A stretch of DNA of 64,000 nt from Aporrectodea caliginosa (taxonomy: Eukaryota; Annelida; Clitellata; Crassiclitellata; Lumbricidae), in contig JACEVL010000080.1 of NCBI GenBank assembly GCA_020284085.1, forward strand, positions 876,001 to 940,000, given 5' to 3'. Within the stretch, counting starts at the first letter, position 1. Every line of letters starts with the position of its first letter. The notes below the pieces were generated by a model that saw nothing but the letters and a program-made list of their open reading frames with translations, was not told where the DNA came from and did no database searches. This document shows, one piece after another, positions 11,270 through 23,100 of the stretch. The position numbers were made by a program, and so were the translations under genes.

Positions 11270-11790
11270 TACTATCTGCTCCCCTCTCACATATTACAAA
11301 AACTCTATTATGCTCTAATCCACCCATACTTGACGTATTGTAACATAAGCTGGGCTTCGAATTATTCAACTCGTCTAGGTAGACTAATGAAATTACAGAA
11401 GAGAGCCATTCGTGTAGGCCTAATTACCAAAAGTAAGTACTATGTCCATACTTTTGAACTATTTCAACAAGTGAGAATCTTGAACATTGTAAAGATAAAC
11501 AAATTGCAGACTGGTATTTTTATGTTCAGATATATTCACAAAGCCTTACCATTGAATTTTAAAGATTACTTCACTTTTTTAAATGAGATACATAATTACA
11601 ACACAAGGACCAAGGAAAATTCGCCCAGTCAGATTTCGAACAAATTACAGGAAACATTCGATCAAGCACAATGGTCCTGTGACTTGGAATAATCTGCCTT
11701 GGGAGATACGTAGCTTAAATATCTTAGCTTCCTTCAAAAATGCTTTAAGAATGTACCTTCTATCTACCAATTGAAATGAATGTGGGCTCT
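11270..11790 (+). pseudogene. Jockey/Nimb-like LINE C-terminus, frameshifted
   Basis: The + strand encodes the post-catalytic end of a non-LTR reverse transcriptase: HPYLTYCNISWASNYST, then RLMKLQKRAIRV, then HNYNTRTKEN, and after one frameshift near 11620 the terminal block GPVTWNNLPWEIRSLN followed by SFKNALRMYLL. This order is typical of Jockey/Nimb-like elements in marine invertebrates. The catalytic palm is missing, so it is a 5'-truncated dead copy within intron 1. Confidence 0.75.
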
Positions 11791-12309
11791 ACTAAGAATT
11801 CTTCTCTCCTTGACTACGTGTACCTTTCAAACACCTGCTCTAAATTTGCCTACCATACTGATTTTTTCACTTAATTCTCCTCATCCTGCTGGTTGTTGCT
11901 ATATTGGAATTAATGATTAGGTATGTTGTTGTTAGTTAAGAATAGTTAGGAATAACATGAAATTGTTGTAGAACTCGGTTCAAGTAATTCACTGTTTAGA
12001 AATATGCATCATGGTGTCTGACTCCTCGTATCACTATAATATTTTGTTTAAAATTGTGTAACTTTTGGTTGTCAGCACTGGAAATTGTCATGTAGGCTAC
12101 AACTGATCCTATAACACTGCTTGGGGGTTCCTGCCTAGCGGGACTCAGGTGAGTCAGGTCACTTTTGGTTCTCCCATTGTTTCTCTTCACTATGTCTAAC
12201 CAATTTGTACCTACTCTTTAATAATTGATTGTTTTCAAATGTGCTGTTCTCATAGACTGTAACTGAAATTGTGAGACAATAAAGAACGATCTGATATACT
12301 GTGACTCGT

Positions 12310-13230
12310 GGTCCTCATCTCTCGGTGTTGTGCATGCAAATGGCTCTGAATGCTACGGCATTATGCCGTTGTGCGCAGATTAGCAGACGCTGGAATAGAT
12401 GTGTGGTCTCCATTAGATAACCGGTGGCCGCGGTCGCACGACGTCTTAATTCCGCAATGAACTTTCGGCCTGACCTATTTATGGGGCCCAATGATTCTAG
12501 GACAATGGGGACGATGTTGTGGGTTGCGGGAAGATCTGCGTATTTTGTAACTTTGCCCGATGTGGCCAGTTCAGCCACGCTTCTAGGTTTTGTCGACATC
12601 ATCGGGATTTAGGATGCTCTGGTTACGTCCCAGGTCATGTACTTTCCCCACGCCAACGGTACGTGCGTCGCTCCATCCGGTCGATTCCCATCGCTGCGCA
12701 GGAGCCCTGGAGGGTCTTTCGAGCTGGGGATGTCCGCTCTCTGGAGAGCTCTCCATATGGCGTCATTCGTCGCGAAGTGTCGGCTTGCTCTTTCTCCAGA
12801 TTGCTTGCACACTAGGCCGTGGTGACCTCCTGGGTCCACAATCTCTCTACATTGGCATTGATGTAGATACCCAGATGTAGCCCAACCCCCACTCGGATCG
12901 CTTCATTGCTCAGGCCTATTCCGCAGGACGCAGTTGGAAGGTCGAAAGCCAGTCCCCGGCGTGGAGCGATGAAACCGCTGCCAGTTTTGCCCGGTTGAGT
13001 GGGTCGACTTGTCTTCATCAATCAAGGGTCTCTCGCAGGTCTTCTCTCTGCTCCGTGCTGGTGCATCGCCTCCTATCAACAACGATCTGCGAGCTTCTTG
13101 GATTTCCTTCTCGTATTCATCCATCAGTTCCTCAAGGTGGAGGATTGGGGTGCTCCAAAATGTAATGTATTTCCCGAAAGTTCCAAAAAGTATTGCTCCA
13201 AGGCGATTTTCCCATTCCATTTATCACTTT
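12310..13230 (-). pseudogene. RLE-type LINE 3' region: zinc knuckle plus PD-(D/E)XK-like domain, frameshifted
   Basis: Minus-strand pieces in order: a conserved AIRVGVGLHLG block with CGIGLSNE (about 12950-12870), a HHGLVCKQS...SRH knuckle-like block (about 12830-12790), NDAIWRALQRADIPSSK with LLRSDGNRPDGATHVP and TWDVT (about 12780-12620), and a terminal block with KYADL, VLESLGP and TTHLFQRL (about 12560-12360). The RPDG...WDVT spacing fits the restriction-like endonuclease of RLE-type LINEs (R4/Dong and relatives). At least two frameshifts separate the blocks and the reverse transcriptase core is absent. Confidence 0.7.
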
Positions 13231-13415
13231 GTTCAACTGTACCAATTTTCAGACCAATTGAAAAAGGTTAAGCCTTGCTCCCGGCACAAAAATTTTAGAA
13301 TATGTGAAACTATGGGAATTTGCTTTAAAATCGGCAATATCATGGAGGAAAATCGTAATTATTTTCATGATGATTAACTTCTTTTGTGAACTATTGTGTG
13401 CATAGGTATAGTATT

Positions 13416-14745
13416 GGTAGTACTTGTACTTGTACTCAAGTGCAACTTGAGTACAGTCAGTACTTGAACTTGTACTGGAGACCTAAGTACTTAGACACAA
13501 ATGACATTTCTACAGGCACTCGCATACTTTACCAGTAAGGTTTGTCTTTCCATTAAGTCATTAATAATTGTCATTACGTTCTGGATATTGAATATTCTGG
13601 CAGTTATGTATGGACCGCATCTTGATCAGAATTTCTTCCGGTTGTCTTGCTAAAATAGCGGCCACGGACGGTGATAATGCTAACAATAAAAATACAAATA
13701 TTCCTAGAGCTGTTCAGTTTGGTTATGAATTATGATAATTTCACTCTCAAGGGAAATGTTACTTCTGCTAAGTGCAAGGTTTGTAGTGAAAAAACTACAC
13801 TTGCAAAGACTCCATAGGGAGAGGTGAGCATTGAGTAACAAATCATTTGAACTCATCGAGTAATGTAAATGTAAGTCGTCGAACTTTCTCAGCACCATAC
13901 GAAAGCCGCGATAAGGAAACCAGCTTATTCACTGAAATAATTCATTTTATGAATTGTATTATAGGACTTCTAGTAATAAACCACTGAACCTTTGGCTTAT
14001 ACATGGAATTCAGGTGTGAATGGGGCTCACTTGTAAAAATTGTGAGTTTTCTATGTTCCTCTGTGTTCTATGTTCCTCTCGGAAGAGTCTTCCGCTGCGT
14101 GTGCGAGATGTTAAGGAAACATTGTAATCTGTATCAAAACGCGCTTAGTTAGGCCACTTAGGTAGTCATTTGCAAATCACTTTTCTGTTTTACGTAAAAC
14201 GCTAATTAAGGCATTTTCGTTGTGTTGCTCCAATTGTCAGAGACTGCCTACAACTAGTATGTTCTTATTTAATGTGTGCAGATATGATTATATCTTATGT
14301 GAATGAGACACATGCTTTGTTGGGGGGACAACGTCAAGTTTCTTTGGCAGTGGTGGAGCAGGTGCTACACAAACGTCTCATTTTGGCACGATAATCACAG
14401 ATACGGTTGCAGCAACCGAAACTGCAGACCTCATGTATCAAAAAGTCTAAGCTTTTTGGCCAGCGTTTAGAGTTGTGAGTGTGCCTGCATCTGGCGCTCC
14501 GGTTGAAAGTGTGTTTAGTTTAATATTAAAACAGTTTCGATCGAATCTGAGTGACAAGATGCTCACATCCATTATATTTCTCAAAAAAGCAAAATTATAA
14601 ACGAGTGCATGTGGCAATACACCATTGCTTTGTCAAGGAAGTACATCCTTGTTCTTGCAGTAGCCATGTGTACTTGTATTCGTACTTGTACTTGATACTT
14701 AAGGTACTTAAGACCTCAGTACTTGTATTTGTACTTGCAACCTTT
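13416..14745 (+). mobile_element. Decayed hAT element: BED finger and hATC remnants
   Basis: Both ends are rich in the alternating word GTACTTGTACTT (13416-13490 and 14665-14740), which also forms AAGTAC/GTACTT palindromes. Inside, at about 13765-13800, the + strand reads AKCKVCSEKTTLAKTP, like the first half of a BED zinc finger. At about 14478-14600 it reads VSVPASGAPVESVFS and then LSDKMLTSIIFLK, the hATC dimerisation signature of hAT transposases. The catalytic middle is deleted, so the copy is inactive. Target duplication could not be defined because the ends are repetitive. Confidence 0.75.
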
Positions 14746-14749
14746 CATT

Positions 14750-16050
14750 TTCTGGTCAATAAATATGAAACATATTAGTTTTTTCATATATACTTAAATA
14801 CCGGTAATTTGTGTTTTCAACCGAAAAATTGCGAATATTGCTAAAACTTCATCGTGCTGGGGGCAAGGCTTAGCCTTAATGTAAAAGCCTAAAATTATGA
14901 TTTTTAGACTCATCTGTATGAGACGCATGGGAAAATGTTCGTGGAGCAAAGATATTTCAACTTTTATTTTTCTGGAGCACCCTAAGCTGCATTTAGTACC
15001 ATTGGTCCGGTTGTACAACTGGTGCTCTGGAATCGTATAGTACTTAAGTAGAAAAGTGTAGATACTACAGTGTGTAATGTATAGGCCGCCAGGGACCCGC
15101 TATATATGAGAGCCCAAGAACGCACCTTCAAACCCTTTAGTCGGTTTACTCGGTTGCTTGTTGGCTTGCTCAAGGACTAGTAAACACCCCCGAAACAAAA
15201 TCTTGGCTACGGCCTTGACTGCGGACCCGAATTGAAAACGATATCTCTGTGTATGCCTATCTCAAGCCACAAGCTTTCCTGTTAGGTCTCTGTTATTACT
15301 ATCTCAAGCCACAAGCTTTCCTGTTAGGTCTCTGTTATTACTAGCTCAAGCCACTGCTTTGCTGGTCTGTGTTAGGCCTACTGTATATAAAAATAGTAAC
15401 AAGCAAGGAGCGGCCCTGCCAGCGGAACGATATTGTTCCTTTTGGGTTTATCCTTTGACACCATGAACTACTGCAACAAATGTACTTGAAATTGTATTTT
15501 GGTTGGGAAAATAAAGCATGGGAATTGAATTGAATTGTTGAAGAGAAAGTCCGTAGCAAAGAAGTACCACAGGAAGAACAATCTCTGTTCTAAGCTGGCG
15601 AGGTCTGATCAATAGACAGCGTTTTGCGTAACTGGCTGTGGGCTTCTGTTTCTGGACTCCTTGAGGCCAAGACCTTCAGTTGAGGAATTTCATCAAATCC
15701 GCATACCCCCATCTGTTGACTATTCTGTCCATAGTTTACAAGTAAGCTATGAGTGTTTTACATGCTGATTTTACTACTCGATTCTTTACCCGACCACCTT
15801 GTCTACGCAGTGGAACTTGAGACCTTCCATAGACCCCTTTGGCGATAGCAGTTTGAGCCGTTGAAGCTAGCTGTCACATAACCCTCAATATTCAAACATG
15901 TATGAATTCCTTTGGCTATACATGCAGGCCTACGTTGCGTCTCTTTGTACGACTTCGCCATATAATCAACAAAGAATACTTAAATATCCTAGTGGAGGAT
16001 GGCACTAGAATTTGGGTCGGTTTAGACAGATGTCCAGTGATTGTACCAGA
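14750..16050. other. Intronic DNA with a 42-bp tandem duplication
   Basis: At 15258-15342 the unit ATCTCAAGCCACAAGCTTTC... (42 bp) occurs twice head to tail, with a partial third copy to about 15356. Elsewhere I see no gene; frames at 14794-15018 and 15341-15559 are unrecognised. Confidence 0.6.
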
Positions 16051-16058
16051 TCCGCTGA

Positions 16059-16275
<217 letters not shown>

Positions 16276-16732
16276 TCACCAATGTTTCATAAATAAAAAT
16301 TTCAGCTTTTTATTATGAATGCACACTTTCTATTTTTATAGTGGGTTTTAATTGTAGGTATGTTAGCAAACACATTCATTTAAAAATGTGATGAGAGTAC
16401 ACACTTAGATTAACCGCAGGTTTGTGCATAAAAAGCTGACAAATTTGCCAGTATTATAATATCCATTGTTTAACATCATGTGGCTTTCAGGGCCTTAAGC
16501 GTTAATCGAATAGACAGTCATTATCTTATTCTCTACTTTGATCTTTGTTACTTAACAGAAAGATGATCACTTCTTCAAAGGCAGTAAGAACAATCAAAGA
16601 GCAAATGAGACAAGTAGGTTGATTTAGCTGCTGAGACAAATTAACGGACATTATGACACTAATATCTACATTTTATGAGACGAGGTGTGAAGGTGAATTT
16701 TAGTAGCCTACTATTGCCTATATTTTCTAGGG

Positions 16733-17101
16733 TAGTGCTTCCCAAAGTGGTGGTCCGCGGACCGGTGAAGGTCCGCGAACAATGAGTTGCCTGTCCGCAA
16801 AGTGAGTAAAAAAACTGATCAAATTGTCTCGGAATCAAGAAATGGCTATTATATTTTTCAAGGTCATAGCAAAAAACATTATTAAACTAGCATTTAAAGG
16901 GCAATAAAGTCATAGAATTGGCTAAACATGCACTTAAATCAATTTTAATGCACACTAGTCTTGAGGAATTTAGGTGATCGAAAACGAAACATAAATAATT
17001 AATCAAATTTGGCACCGGTCTTCCTGCAGTGAGAAGAAAGGCAACTTCTCCAAAAGTTGATACCTGCCGGACCGTGACAATTAAACGATTGGGAAGCGCT
17101 G
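16733..17101. mobile_element. hAT MITE, sister of the copy at 48700-49034
   Basis: Inverted ends TAGTGCTTCCCAAAG and, reversed, CAGCGCTTCCCAATCG. Flanks TTCTAGGG / TTCTAGAA are a degraded 8-bp duplication (6 of 8). The body (GGTCCGCGGACCGG, then AAGGGCAATAAAGTCATAG, then TTTAAGTGATCG-like) aligns in reverse with the element at 48700-49034. This copy also carries an extra 25-bp stretch at about 17037-17061 that recurs at about 17582-17606. Confidence 0.85.
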
Positions 17102-18630
17102 TTCTAGAAGACTGCGACCCGCCTTGCAGTGGCAATAACGGAGTAGTACCAGGGCTGGAAAGAGCAAGTCACAACCTCATAGACTTATTTGGAAAAAGCT
17201 TATACAGGATTTCATAGAGAGACGAATTTATTTGGACAACAAGATCGGTAGCTGACTGCTATTTCTACATGGATATAATCACTCTACAAATATGACTCAG
17301 CCAGATATATTTCTAATAGCCGAACAGCTGCACTGCGTTATAATAAGATCAAGTGTATGACTAGTGCCATACGTGTGAAAGTGTTATTATAAATTCCGAA
17401 GGAGAAGAACCAAGAATTCAAATAAATTCAAGAATTGTCTGGAATTCAGGGAAAAGTCGTGCATTATTGAGAGAGAGGACGGTAAACATTAACCAGTTCA
17501 TGGTTGCGGTGTGGCTTTCAAATGAGTCAGAAGTTGGAATAGATGCAGAAAAGCGAACAATGTTCAGATGTGATTTGCGAGGAAAGGCAACTTCTCCAAA
17601 AGTTGAATCAGTCAAGTTTCATTTACAGTAGAAAGGATGGACGAACGATATCTGGAATGAGTGTCAGACGACTGGAGTCAAGTTTCGTTGAGAGTAAGAA
17701 CGATCGCATCTTGAATACATAAGGAAAATGTCATAGAACTTTAACTCTTGTATGATCTACTTTTAAAATCTCAGAATTTCAATGCCAACAATTAAAGGCT
17801 GCATTGCTCAGATAACAATATTTAACGGGTGCTTAGCCAAGGCCGATCAACTGAACCCCACGTGGCCAAGTTTGGTGTCAAGTCGATCGGGACTCCCGAC
17901 CGTTGAGGCCAAAAGAATGCGTAAGCTTATAATTATAGCAAACAGTGTCTCTCTGGAAGTGAAACTTTCGTGTGTAATGTTCACAGAATCTTCAGCAATG
18001 GCTTAGCCTTTCATCGGTTGAAGACCAAATTTGTTCAGTTTAGTCAATTTATTTGTTGAGCTAATTCCACACATAACGTACTATAATTGAAAACGAGCTT
18101 TCTTGATTCTAAGGATATTATATTATTAGACCTCTGATTTTACCCATTTTGTGATGGGCCAAAATATCGCTGACAATTTGGCCTGTGTGAATTTCACTTT
18201 CAAATCTGTTGTTAGGTAGCCTACTGCGCATGTCACCGGTCATGTACGTACCGTAGTTATTCTCTTTCTCTGCCATTTCGGCGAATTATGTTGTCTAAAT
18301 GATGAACTTGCTGAGTAATTTCTAAGATACTGGAGTTCAATGTTTACTTGTGTCAGACTTCTACTCTTCTGCTGTGGACTTGTAGATCTTTGACCGCATT
18401 TCGTTCGCATGTCGTCTTGGCCTGCGTGACTCTATGGGAAGTGATGGACTTCTTGATTTGCGATCATCAACATCCGTATTAAATTGTAACCTTTTTGTAT
18501 GTTGTATTTTCGCTTTGGCATTTCGCTCGTTCACCTTTGAACACACCAACCTACCCACTCACTAAATATTGAAACTACTATTATTATTTGGCTAATTTCT
18601 GTATAACTAATTTTGTTTTCTTCTGAACAG
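17102..18630. other. Intron 1, last part
   Basis: No gene recognised. A 25-bp direct repeat (GAAAGGCAACTTCTCC core) is shared between about 17037 and about 17582. The last 20 bases are a pyrimidine tract and TTCTGAACAG acceptor leading into the CARD exon. Confidence 0.5.
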
Positions 18631-18868
18631 TACAGAGACTTTCTGGAGGAACGTATGGATTCTGATTTTGGACTTCTAGACAAACTGCGTGCCAACGGAA
18701 CCATTGGATGGAGAGAAATAGATGATGTTAAGAGCCAGGGTTCTTCATGTAAAAGAAATTCTAAACTGTTGGAGTACATTTTGGCAAAAGATCAATGGGA
18801 TGGTTTGATTGCGGCTCTACGAGATGCAGATCAGATGCACATCGTGAACTATTTAACAGCGAATGGAG
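18631..18868 (+). CDS. Host gene exon 2: CARD-like domain 1
   Basis: Acceptor TTTTCTTCTGAACAG precedes 18631; donor GAG|GTAAGT follows 18868. The exon enters in phase 0 and leaves in phase 1. It encodes about 79 residues (aa 20-98 of the model) with the six-helix CARD pattern: LLDKLRANGTIGWREIDDV (helices 2-3), KRNSKLLEYILAKDQWDGLI (helices 4-5), then ALRDADQMHIVNYLTANGG, the usual CARD end. CARDs mediate homotypic assembly in apoptosis and innate immunity. Exons 3 and 8 share the same final helix and phase-1 exit, indicating exon duplication. Death-fold subtype is my judgement from helix spacing. Confidence 0.82.
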
Positions 18869-19190
18869 GTAAGTACTGAATTGAATGGATGGAGGTCAGT
18901 CAGGTGAAGTAAGTATACTAGGCTACGTGTTTGTGAAGATTATTATTTCTTTTCTATATTGAAAGTTCCGGGTTTTCTTATTGTAAATAATAATGTATTC
19001 TGTCTCACTTACCAAAAACTATATTTCTACTCCTAGTCCTTGGGCTTCTGTGACCCCGGTCTGCGTTTTCCTTCACTTCAAATAGCAAATATTGATTCCT
19101 GTCCTGTCTTTGACATTTGCGGATGGTTGGTATAACCGTCACCCGTCCGTCTTCAATCGCTTCGTTCTGATATCACATGACTATTTTAGG

Positions 19191-20778
19191 CAGGGTGTCC
19201 AGCACTCTTGAAAACAGGGAAATCAGGGAAAACTCAGGGAATTTCTTAACTCTGGAAAACTCAGGGAAAACTCAAGGAATTCCTGCAGCACTCAGGGAAT
19301 TTGTTCAGATCAATTATTTAACGCATGTTTTGGCGTGATTTCATTGTGCAAGAGGTTAGAAGGTCTATCTATGATTGTTTAGGAGCAGAATGTGAGTATA
19401 ATTTTGCTGAAGGTCTTGCTAAAACTTTTGACTGAGATAGCAGCGTTGCTCATTACAACATGTCCTGGTATCTTATTATTTAATTTTCTGTGCAGCCTCT
19501 TAATATGGTTTCTCAAGAAAGAGGTAGTCGCTGGTGCAGACTCAATCTCAAAGTTGATGAAAGTAAAGGTAGATACAACAGAAAATTGGTGTTTGTACAA
19601 TGTACAAGGATGTTGATCTTGGTGTTGCAGCGAAGACTGAATTAACACAGTGCATGGTGTCAGATTGCAAGAAACTTACATTTCATATGGATTGCATCCC
19701 GTTTCTGTCCGCAATGAGTGCAAAAATAGTGGTGGCAGTGTTGATGAACACAACTTTGCTTGTCTCGTTGAAAGTCTTTACAAGTCATGGAACATTCTCT
19801 CTACGAACATGCAATATTCCGCACTTCGAAAATTAGCACAGACAGAGATGAATCCTTCATTTGGGAATTTCAGCACACCCACCACCAGACTTGAATTCTA
19901 CTTCAAGTATCTAGACAATTGACCTGAATATGCAGACATTTGGTTTGGTGGGCCATCAAATTGATTTCAGTGTTGTCACATGGCAGAGTGGCAGTAGAGA
20001 ATGGCTTCAGTGTGATTGGTGACATGCTGGTAGAAAATATTCACGAAACATCTCTAGTTGCTTAGCGAATGGTTTTGATTCCATCAACAATGCTGGTGGT
20101 GTCATGGAAGTAGCCATTGACAAACTAATGCTACAAACTACAATATGTACAGGGTACTAGACCTCGATATGAAGAAGTAACACCGGTGAGTAAAGCCGCA
20201 AAAGGCGAGAGATGATGCAAAATCTGCTTCGAAGAGGAAGATAGCTGCTAAACTCATAGATCTCAAAGCAAAGAAAGCAAAGTTGACTGGAGATGCAGGC
20301 AGTGCTGTGTTAAGCCTTGAGCATGAGGTGAAGGAGCTAAAGAAACTGAACTAGTCCACATTGGGGCAAAGTAGTTTCAATTAAGTCCATTCACAGTATG
20401 TATTATTCATTCGGGGGTTTATATAGCACCTCTTCGAGGGGTCTACTCAGAGGTGCTCCCAACTCCAGCCATTGGTATTAAGTTTCTGACTTGCACTCTA
20501 GTGATTGCATTTGCATCTGTAAAGGTGCGTGAACATAGCAATTTTTCTATATTTTTGTTTTTACTAATTGATCTGAACTATTATGAGGAAAACAATATAA
20601 AAAGTCAAGGAAAGGTGCGACTATAGGAGAGGAGCCCGCTAAAAATTTGTTAACTTTTAATCTTTAGGCGAATATAATAGGAAAGCGATTAAAATGTACT
20701 CTGGAAAATTCAAAAAGTGACTCTGGAAAACCTGAAAAACTCAGGGAATTTTGAAATCATATTTCTGTGGCCACCCTG
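19191..20778. mobile_element. TIR DNA transposon remnant with CAGGGTG ends
   Basis: Ends CAGGGTGTCCAGCA and, reversed, CAGGGTGGCCACAG are inverted; both flanks carry TTAGG (19186-19190 and 20779-20783), a 5-bp repeat that may be part of a decayed longer duplication. Subterminal words CTCAGGGAAAACTC recur at both ends. Inside, the + strand holds pieces such as CKNSGGSVDEHNFACL (about 19700), NAGGVMEVAIDK (about 20090) and a Lys-rich coiled coil with AAKLIDLKAKKAKL (about 20245-20350). That order resembles proteins of CAGGGTG-type, probably hAT-related, elements. Multiple stops show it is dead. Confidence 0.7.
20405..20490 (-). repeat. L2-like 3' tail nested in the CAGGGTG element
   Basis: TTTATATAGCACCTCTTC, then CTACTCAGAGGTGCTCCC: the reverse complement of the L2-type terminal hairpin, near ATTCATTC tail units. 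It sits inside the older TIR element. Confidence 0.55.
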
Positions 20779-20884
20779 TTAGGTAATCCTCATTTTCTAA
20801 TGTTATTAGTTCTAGATGTTGCGCATGCTAAAGATCCGGTTATGGTACCATTTCTAATTCATTCAATTCGATTCAATTCAATTC

Positions 20885-21790
20885 TGCAAAGGATGCTTTG
20901 AGTGCTGTTCGCTCGATGTCTCGTGCAACTGACTCTCTCTGCCTGGCTTTCTTCCAATCGCCTGAGACTAAATCCTCTTAAAACCCAGTTCATATGGCTG
21001 GGTACCCGCCAGCAGCTGGCAAAACTTGACCTGAACCTTCTTGCAGCTGAATTTCCTCTAATATCATTCTCTACCTCTGTACGAGATCTTCGTGTCATCC
21101 TTGATCAGTAACTAACCTTTACTATATAGACACCTCTCCTCTTTGTCTCGTTCCTGCTTTTACAATCTGCGTCAGCTTAGGGTCGTTGCTCGCTCTCTTT
21201 CAACCTCTGCTGCTTCTACTCTTATCCATGCCTTCGTCTGTTCTCGTCTAGACTATTGCTCTTCTCTTTACACTGGTCTTCCTCAAGTCCGCTTGTCCTC
21301 CCTTGAGAGGGTCTTTCGGTCTGCGGCGCGCCTTGTTTGTTCCATTCCTCGCTATGGTAGCGTATCCTCCTATATGCATCATACTCTACACATACTCTGG
21401 CTTCCCCTCCGGCAGCGTATCCTATATCGGCTTTGCTCTCTCGTCTGGCAAAGCGTTTTGGGTTCAGCTCCTCGCTACTTACGCACCATCTTCACTCTCT
21501 CTTCTTCTTTTAAGGGTCGCTCAGCTCTCCGTTCCTCTTCTCGGGGTGACTTCTTGGTTCCACATGCCCGCACTGCTACTATGCAGCGCCGAGCATTCTC
21601 TGTTGTTGGTCCAACAGCGTAGAATGTCTTGCCATCTTTCCTTCGGTTATCTCCTCGCATTCACTCGGCTTCCTTCTATACACAATTGAAGACTTTTCTG
21701 TATGATCAGGCCTGGCTTGGGAGCGCCTCTGAGTAGAGCCCTTGAAGAGGCGCTATATAAATTCTATGATTGATTGATTGATTGATTGAA
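20885..21790 (+). pseudogene. L2-type LINE, 5'-truncated, with 3' hairpin and (ATTG)n tail
   Basis: The + strand first encodes WLSSNRLRLNPLKTQFIWLGT (about 20935-21005), then FYNLRQLRVVARSLST, LIHAFVCSRLDYCSSLYTGLP, RSAARLVCSIPRYGSVSSY and a final FSVVGPTA block (21143-21620). These are the parts after the YADD palm of L2 reverse transcriptases. The 3' end has the hairpin AGCGCCTCTGAGTAGAG / GGCGCTATATAAATTC and a tail of ATTGATTGATTG (21764-21788). A frameshift lies near 21110. The intact tail makes this the reference for the other L2-like tails in the window. Confidence 0.85.
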
Positions 21791-21888
21791 TTTAATGATC
21801 CCAAAAACCAATCAGGAGAAATGAAAAAAAAACCAGTAGTATGACATAGAGTTGCATATTTCCAAGTTACATATGAAACATGCTTGAA

Positions 21889-21919
<31 letters not shown>

Positions 21920-22129
21920 AGTGAGAACAATATTATAGGCACCCAAAAGGGACTAGTCCCGCTGAGGAAGGGCCTGTTATTACAAAGTAAAGTGGGTAAA
22001 AGATGTCGGAGGCTGCATAAATAGAAACAATAGTCAGGATCTGTCAATGCACATCCATATTGGTCTTGGATGTAGGCCCCTACCATGGAAAATAACGACA
22101 CTGGAGTACATACACATTACACGGCATAT

Positions 22130-22735
22130 GTGTAAGAAGAAGAAGAATGCGAATAAGAATGCGAAGAAGAAGAAGCAGAATCTTAACTATGAGAAGAAGA
22201 TGAAGCAGAAGAAGAATGCAAAGAAGAAGAAGAATGCGAAGAATGCGAAGAATGCGAAGAATGCGAAGAAGAAGAAGAATGCGAAGAAGAAGAAGAATGC
22301 GAAGAAGAAGAAGAAGAAGAAGAAGAATGCAAAGAAGAAGAAGAAGAAGAAGAAGATGATGAAGAAGAAGAAGAATGCAAAGAAGAAGAAGAATGCGAAG
22401 AATGCGAAGAAGAAGAAGAATGCGAAGAAGAAGAAGAATGCGAAGAATGCGAAGAAGAAGAAGAATGCGAAGAAGAAGAATGCGAAGAATGCGAAGAATG
22501 CGAAGAAGAAGAAGAAGAAGAAGAAGAAGAAGAAGAAGAAGAAAAGAAGAAGAAGGAGGAGAAGGAGAAGGAGAAGGAGAAGGAGAAGGAAAAAGAAGGA
22601 GAAGAAGAGAAGGAGAAGAAGAAGGAGAAGGAGAAGGAGAAGGAGAAAAAGAAGGAGAAGGAGAAGGAGAAGGAGAAGGAGAAGGAGAAGGAGAAGGAGA
22701 AGGAGAAGGAGAAGGAGAAGGAGAAGGAGAGGAAA
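22130..22735 (+). repeat. Compound (GAA)n / GAATGC / (GAAGGA)n minisatellite
   Basis: A 600-bp purine strand. The first 380 bp mix runs of AAG with the six-base word AATGCG in irregular order; the last 200 bp are GAGAAG / GAAGGA repeats. All six frames stay open by composition (poly-Lys/Arg, Ser/Leu, Pro), so the long open frames here are artefacts. Such polypurine tracts can form triplex DNA. Confidence 0.95.
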
Positions 22736-23100
22736 AACAAAGGAAGGGGAGGTGCTCGATTGGCATCCACGGCGTTATATCAAATCAAATGCGCAGAGCA
22801 ATGATGTTCAGTTTCGGTGCCAGGAAAATGTTCGCGACTTAACCACTTTCTCTTAGCATGGACAGTGTGCGTAGAGTCTATGGTACGAGCAGGATGACAC
22901 GGGCAAGAATTAAATTTATTTAAATGTGGCCTCAACGCCTCTTTACTTTTAGTCAGATAAATATGCCACATGACCCCAAAAAAATTGCAAGAAAACGTTT
23001 TATGTTGGTTTTCTGGTGTATAAGGTCTGGAGAATAACATACTAAAAGTTTCTCGAAATCGGACCACGGGATCACCCCCAAAAATGCATTTTAAACAAAG

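Noticed and set aside
19186..20783. TTAGG flanks as interstitial telomere repeats
   Set aside because: Only single TTAGG units are present, placed exactly at the tips of an inverted-repeat element; target-site duplication is the simpler reading.
22047..22856. Very long open frames in all directions (Lys/Arg-, Ser-, Leu- and Pro-rich)
   Set aside because: They run through a (GAA)n/GAATGC/(GAAGGA)n minisatellite that has no stops in several frames. There are no splice signals or conserved sequence.
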